Program-made: the position numbers and the translations under genes | Part shown: positions 59,738 to 64,000 of the stretch, piece after piece | Position numbering within the stretch: position 1 is the first letter of the stretch | Layout of the letters: every line of letters starts with the position of its first letter | NCBI GenBank assembly: GCA_965249685.1 | Contig: CBDFMN010000003.1 | Location: 2,914,001 to 2,978,000 of the forward strand | Length of the DNA: 64,000 bases | DNA from: RH-AL1 sp965249685 | GTDB taxonomy: Bacteria; Pseudomonadota; Alphaproteobacteria; Rhizobiales; Beijerinckiaceae | Direction of reading: 5' to 3' | Notes under the pieces: generated by a model | Told to the model about the DNA's origin: nothing | Database searches by the model: none | The model's input: the letters and a program-made list of their open reading frames with translations, nothing else

Positions 59738-62218
59738 ATGCCGAAAACCACTCTCGAGGCCGCAAAGCAGGATGCTTTCACCCCCCGGGCGGCGTCGCAG
59801 GACAGCGAGGAGCTGCGCGAGGCGATCCTCGCCAAACTCATCTACAGCGTCGGCAAGGACACGAGGACCGCGAGCCCGCACGATTGGTTCGTCGCTCTCG
59901 CGCTCGCCGTGCGTGACCGCATCACCGACCGCTGGATGAGTGCGAAGCGCCGCACCCATCAGGCCGCCGGCAAGACAGTCTATTACCTCTCGGTCGAGTT
60001 CCTCATCGGTCGGCTCTTGTTCGATGGGCTCACGAACCTCGGGTTGACGGAGACGGCCCGCGACGCCCTCTCGGCGCTCGGCGTCGATCTCGATGCCATC
60101 CGCCAGGAGGAGCCAGACGCCGCGCTCGGCAACGGCGGCCTCGGCCGGCTCGCCGCCTGTTTTATGGAGAGTATGGCGAGCGTCGGCCTGCCGGCCTACG
60201 GCTACGGCATCCGCTACGATCTCGGCCTGTTCCGCCAGGTCATCTCCGACGGGTGGCAGCACGAGGTGCCGGAGGATTGGCTCGTCAACGGCAATCCATG
60301 GGAGTTCGAGCGACCCGAGATCGTCTATCCCATCAGCTTCGGCGGCTATGTCGAGCATGTCGCGGCCGCGGGCGACGACGTCCCGCGCGATGTCTGGCAC
60401 CCGCGCGAAACCGTGCTCGCGGCTGCCTTCGACACCCCCATCATCGGGTGGCAGGGCAAGCATGCCAACACGCTGCGGCTCTGGTCGGCGCGGTCTACCG
60501 ATCCCATCGAGCTCAACGCGTTCAATCGGGGCGACCACGTCGGCGCCTTCGCCGCCCGGGCCCACGCGGAATCGATCTCGCGTGTGCTCTATCCCAGCGA
60601 CGAAACGCCGTCCGGGCAGGCGCTGCGGCTGCGCCAGGAGTATTTCTTCACCTCCGCCTCGCTGCAGGACCTGCTGCGCCGCCATCTCGCCTCGCACAAG
60701 AGCCTGGAAAGCCTGCCGGAGCACGCCGCCATCCACATGAACGACACGCATCCCGCGATCGCTGTCGCCGAGCTGATGCGGCTCCTGTTCGACGAGGAGG
60801 GGTTCTCGTGGAGCGAGGCCTGGCGCATCACCTCCTCGACGCTGAACTACACCAACCACACGCTGCTGCCCGAGGCGCTGGAGGCTTGGCCCGTCGCCCT
60901 GATGAACGACCTGCTGCCGCGGCACATGCAGATCATTTTCCGGATCAATTACCTCCACATGAAGGCCGTCCCGGCGACGATGCAGGACAGCCGCAGCCTC
61001 GCCTCCGTGTCGCTGATCGACGAGGCGGACGGCAAAAGGGTGCGCATGGGCCACCTCGCCTTCATCGGCTCGCGCCGCATCAACGGCGTGTCGGCGCTGC
61101 ATTCCGACCTGATGAAGAAAACGATCTTCCGCGACCTCGACGCGGTCTACCCCGGTCGCATCGTCAACAAGACCAACGGAATTACCTTCCGTCGCTGGCT
61201 CTACGAGGCCAACCCGGGCCTCACTTCGCTGCTGGTCGAAACCCTGTCGCCACGCGTTCTGGACCAGCCCGACCTGCTGCAGGGCTTCAAGGCCTATGCG
61301 GACGACGCGTCCGTGCAGGAGCGCATCGTGAAGATCCGCCGCCACACCAAGCAGGCGCTGGCGAACGTGGTCGAGGACCGGCTCGGCGTCCGCATCAGTC
61401 CGGACGCGCTCTTCGACGTGCAGATCAAGCGCATCCACGAATACAAGCGGCAGCTGCTCAACATCATCTCCACCGCCGCGCTCTACATGCACATGAAGAG
61501 TGACCCCAATGGTCCCTACATCCCGCGCGTGAAAATCTTCGCGGGCAAGGCGGCGGCGAGCTACGCGCGTGCGAAGCTCATCATCAAGCTCGCCAATGAT
61601 GTCGCGCAGGTCGTCAACCACGATCCGGCGATCGGCGACCGGCTGAAGGTGGCTTTCCTGCCCAACTACAATGTCAGCCTGGCCGAGACGATCATTCCTG
61701 CCGCCGACCTGTCCGAGCAGATCTCGACGGCCGGCATGGAGGCGTCGGGCACGGGCAACATGAAGATGGCGCTCAATGGCGCGCTGACGATCGGCACGCT
61801 CGATGGCGCCAACATCGAGATCAGCGAGGCGGTCGGCCGCGACAACATCTTCATTTTCGGCCTGACCACGGAGGAGGTCGCGGTGCGGCGCGCCGAGGGT
61901 TTTCGCGGTCGCGATGCCGTGGCTGCCTCGCCCCACCTCAAGCAGGTGTTCGACGCCATCTACGATGGTATGTTCTCCCCCGACGACCGCGACCGCTACA
62001 AGTCGCTGATCGACTCGGTGCTCGGCTACGACACGTTCATGGTCGCGGCCGATTTCGGCGCGTACTGGGATGCGCAGCGCCAGGTGGATGCGCTCTGGGC
62101 CAAGCCGAAGGATTGGTCGCGCGCGCGCATTACCAACATCGCCGGGATGGGCTGGTTCTCGTCCGACCGCACGATCCGCGAGTATGCCGAAGACATCTGG
62201 AGGGCGCCGACGCTATAG
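59738..62218 (+). CDS. glgP: glycogen/maltodextrin phosphorylase
   Basis: GlgP releases glucose-1-phosphate from glycogen or maltodextrins. The 826-residue protein spans the full family, with the conserved NGGLGRLAACF, GYGIRYDLGLF and the PLP Lys676 in SGTGNMKMALNGALTIGTLDGAN. The start ATG (MPKTTLEAAKQD) follows a 242-base divergent gap from rsfS. No glgA, glgB or glgC is seen in the window, so it stands alone here. Confidence 0.96.
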   Translation: MPKTTLEAAKQDAFTPRAASQDSEELREAILAKLIYSVGKDTRTASPHDWFVALALAVRDRITDRWMSAKRRTHQAAGKTVYYLSVEFLIGRLLFDGLTNLGLTETARDALSALGVDLDAIRQEEPDAALGNGGLGRLAACFMESMASVGLPAYGYGIRYDLGLFRQVISDGWQHEVPEDWLVNGNPWEFERPEIVYPISFGGYVEHVAAAGDDVPRDVWHPRETVLAAAFDTPIIGWQGKHANTLRLWSARSTDPIELNAFNRGDHVGAFAARAHAESISRVLYPSDETPSGQALRLRQEYFFTSASLQDLLRRHLASHKSLESLPEHAAIHMNDTHPAIAVAELMRLLFDEEGFSWSEAWRITSSTLNYTNHTLLPEALEAWPVALMNDLLPRHMQIIFRINYLHMKAVPATMQDSRSLASVSLIDEADGKRVRMGHLAFIGSRRINGVSALHSDLMKKTIFRDLDAVYPGRIVNKTNGITFRRWLYEANPGLTSLLVETLSPRVLDQPDLLQGFKAYADDASVQERIVKIRRHTKQALANVVEDRLGVRISPDALFDVQIKRIHEYKRQLLNIISTAALYMHMKSDPNGPYIPRVKIFAGKAAASYARAKLIIKLANDVAQVVNHDPAIGDRLKVAFLPNYNVSLAETIIPAADLSEQISTAGMEASGTGNMKMALNGALTIGTLDGANIEISEAVGRDNIFIFGLTTEEVAVRRAEGFRGRDAVAASPHLKQVFDAIYDGMFSPDDRDRYKSLIDSVLGYDTFMVAADFGAYWDAQRQVDALWAKPKDWSRARITNIAGMGWFSSDRTIREYAEDIWRAPTL

Positions 62219-62306
62219 GCGTTCGCTCGCGATCGCGGTTCTCGAGTGCTGACCGCCCTTCGATATCCTCTCGGCGGCGCTCCGCGCGGCTCCGAGAGAG
62301 TGTACG

Positions 62307-63260
62307 TCAGCCGACCACCAGCTCGTGGACGCTGAAGAGGTGTTGCTCGTCCGTCCACACGTGTCGCGGCGTCCACCCCGCGCTGCTCGCGAGCGTGCCA
62401 AAATCCTCGATCGAATATTTGTACGAGTTTTCGGTGTGGATGGATTCGCCCGGCCTGAACGCGAACTGCCGCCCGAGCAGAGAGACCGCCTGCGCGCGCG
62501 TGCTGACGAGGTGCATCTCGATCCGGCTCTTCGCCGCGTTGAACACCGCCCGGTGCTGGAAACCGCCGAGATCGAAGTCCGCGCCGAGTTCGCGGTTGGC
62601 GCGAACGAGGAGATTGAGGTTGAAGGCGGCGGTGACGCCAGCCGCGTCGTTGTAGGCGGGGATCAGTCGCGCCATATCCTTGCGGAGGTCGACGCCGATG
62701 ATGAGACGGCCGCTTTCCCCGAGGCTCGCGGCCATGCCGCGCAGCAGAGCGGCGGCCTCGTCGGGCGCAAAATTGCCGATCGTGGAGCCGGGGAAGAAGC
62801 CGAGCCGCGGGCGGCTGGCGAGGTCCCCGGGCAGCGTCAGCTCGACGCGGAAATCCCCTACCACCGGGTTCACGGCCAACGCCGGGAAGCGCCGCGCCAA
62901 GCGCTCGCGCGCCTCTTCGAGCGCGCTCTGCGACACGTCAATCGGCACGTAGGCCCTCAGCGCGTCGAGCGCAGTGAGCAGGATCTCCGTCTTGCGGCTG
63001 GAGCCCGAACCGAACTCCACGAGAACCGCGCCGCGTGGCGTCTCCGCGGCGATCGGCCCGGCACAGCGCTCGAGGATCGCCGCCTCCGTGCGGGTCGGGT
63101 AATATTCGGGCACGGCGGTGATCATCTCGAACAGCTCGCTGCCGCGGGCATCGTACAAGAAGCGACAGGGTAACGTTTTGCTGGCTTCCGACAAGCCGGC
63201 CAAGGCCGCTGCGGCGAAGCCGTCGCCAGCTTCGTCGAAAGCTCGGGTGTCGTGCGTCAT
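62307..63260 (-). CDS. egtD: L-histidine N-alpha-methyltransferase EgtD
   Basis: EgtD trimethylates the amino group of histidine to hercynine in the first step of ergothioneine synthesis. The 317-residue product has the SAM motif VEFGSGSSRKTEILL, the FFPGSTIGNF loop and the conserved YNDAAGVTAAFN with the later SYKYSIEDF that bind histidine. The ATG overlaps the egtB stop (ATGA), so egtB and egtD form one unit. Confidence 0.96.
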   Translation of the reverse strand: MTHDTRAFDEAGDGFAAAALAGLSEASKTLPCRFLYDARGSELFEMITAVPEYYPTRTEAAILERCAGPIAAETPRGAVLVEFGSGSSRKTEILLTALDALRAYVPIDVSQSALEEARERLARRFPALAVNPVVGDFRVELTLPGDLASRPRLGFFPGSTIGNFAPDEAAALLRGMAASLGESGRLIIGVDLRKDMARLIPAYNDAAGVTAAFNLNLLVRANRELGADFDLGGFQHRAVFNAAKSRIEMHLVSTRAQAVSLLGRQFAFRPGESIHTENSYKYSIEDFGTLASSAGWTPRHVWTDEQHLFSVHELVVG

Positions 63261-64000
63261 CGGAGGTCGCTCGCGAGCCGCAGGCCGGCGAACTGCCAGC
63301 GCTGGTGGGGGTAAAAGAAGTTGCGGTAGGTGGCCCGCGCGTGGCCGGCCGGCGTCGCGCAGGAGGAGCCGCGCAGAACCTGCTGGCTGACCATGAATTT
63401 GCCGTTGTACTCGCCGATGGCACCAGGCGCGGCGCGGTAGCCGGGATACGGCAGGTAGGCGCTTTGCGTCCATTGCCAGACCTCGCCGAACATCTGCTTG
63501 TCCGATCCTCGGGCCGGCTGCGGCCGCAGTGCCCACGAGTCGGCGACCGGTTGCGCCTCGCCGCTCGCGAGCGCCGCGTGCTCCCACTCGGCCTCCGTCG
63601 GCAACCGCTTGCCGGCCCAGCGCGCATACGCATCGGCCTCGAAGTAGCTGACGTGCGACACGGGCGCGGCTTGGTCGAGGTCGATGACGCCGGCCAGACT
63701 CATCCGGGTCCAACCACCCTTGCTCTTCGACCAGTAGAGCGGAGCCTCCCAAGCTTCGGCCTTGACGGTCGCCCAGCCGTCGGCAAGCCAAAGGGCCGGC
63801 GCGCGGTAGCCGCCGTCCTCCACGAACGCCAGCCAATCGGCGTTGGTGACCAGCTGGTCGGCCAGCTTGAACGGGTGCAGCAGAACCTGATGGCGCGGCA
63901 GTTCGTTGTCGAAACTGAAGCCCGGCCCGTCATGGCCGATCATATGGATCCCGCCCTCGAACGCCGTGTAGCTCGTCGGTCGCCCCTGGCCAGAGGCGGC
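63257..64000 (-). CDS. egtB: ergothioneine sulfoxide synthase EgtB (C-terminal part, truncated by the window end)
   Basis: EgtB is a non-heme iron oxygenase that joins hercynine and a thiol donor. Only the C-terminal 247 residues are in the window: the formylglycine-generating-enzyme-like domain, with FDNELPRHQV, VSYFEADAYARWAGKRLPTEAEWE, EVWQWTQSAYLPYPGY, and the closing RNFFYPHQRWQFAGLRLA. The N-terminal DinB-like iron-binding domain lies beyond position 64000. It is followed by egtD with overlap, giving the standard egtB-egtD arrangement. Confidence 0.95.
   Translation of the reverse strand, partial: AASGQGRPTSYTAFEGGIHMIGHDGPGFSFDNELPRHQVLLHPFKLADQLVTNADWLAFVEDGGYRAPALWLADGWATVKAEAWEAPLYWSKSKGGWTRMSLAGVIDLDQAAPVSHVSYFEADAYARWAGKRLPTEAEWEHAALASGEAQPVADSWALRPQPARGSDKQMFGEVWQWTQSAYLPYPGYRAAPGAIGEYNGKFMVSQQVLRGSSCATPAGHARATYRNFFYPHQRWQFAGLRLASDLR

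Noticed and set aside
1..64000. CRISPR arrays, rRNA genes, insertion sequences or prophage
   Set aside because: No regularly spaced repeats, rRNA segments, transposase or phage structural genes were recognised in the window.

Overview
The window is a piece of a G+C-rich alphaproteobacterial chromosome, most likely from the order Hyphomicrobiales (Rhizobiales). The pointers are an intact CtrA with its antagonist SciP, a FliJ homologue beside ctrA, GANTC (CcrM) sites upstream of ctrA, a sHsp-DUF1150 pair, a Ku gene with an EcfG-type (general stress) promoter, a GAF-containing PtsP next to prfA, and the rsfS-rlmH-envC-ctpA-deacetylase-rppH cluster. Genus cannot be read from the sequence alone. 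No rRNA, CRISPR array, integrase or insertion sequence was recognised. One tRNA gene, elongator Met(CAT), is present.

Layout. 1-5.6 kb: an F420-type NADP oxidoreductase, a secreted DUF1579-like protein, and larC-larE-larB for the nickel-pincer cofactor (no larA in the window), followed by a Tat-exported aldo/keto reductase. 5.9-14.4 kb: a four-gene defence-like island ending at tRNA-Met: a DEAH/PD-ExK restriction subunit, a beta-class Mod methyltransferase, a small heptad-repeat protein, and a RelE-fold/UvrD helicase fusion. 14.5-23.7 kb: methyltransferase-mnmA, the cell-cycle genes sciP and ctrA with fliJ, a stress cluster (holin-like and DUF883 proteins, Ku), and xerC. 24-28.6 kb: purC, a foreign-looking fic gene, purS-purQ-arginase and a receiver protein. 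28.7-41.2 kb: an FNT channel, polysaccharide export lipoprotein, Thr/Ser dehydratase, DbpA-like helicase, gamma-glutamyltransferase, GyrI-like secreted protein, and dapF-mtaB-purH. 41.3-49.7 kb: transglutaminase, prfA, a methyltransferase-glycosyltransferase fusion, ptsP, a broken nuclease toxin with its immunity gene, and the sHsp-DUF1150 heat-shock unit. 49.8-64 kb: PBP1A, dnaN, a MEKHLA protein, the rppH to rsfS cell-envelope/RNA cluster, glgP, and the egtB-egtD ergothioneine genes, with egtB cut by the window end.

Most of the window is core genome. The accessory parts are the 5.9-14.4 kb island, the fic gene splitting the pur genes, and the toxin-immunity pair at 47.8-48.8 kb. The most unusual items are: (i) the restriction-modification system coupled to a toxin-fold/UvrD helicase; (ii) a sharply A+T-richer target-recognition segment inside its Mod gene; (iii) a dispersed-type palindromic repeat translated in frame inside the same Mod gene; (iv) a Fic protein with Arg in place of the catalytic His; (v) a polymorphic-type nuclease toxin interrupted by an in-frame amber codon but still paired with its immunity gene. 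Regulatory signals seen by eye include CtrA-type, EcfG-type and RpoH-type motifs and a hairpin over the ribosome-binding site of the sHsp gene.
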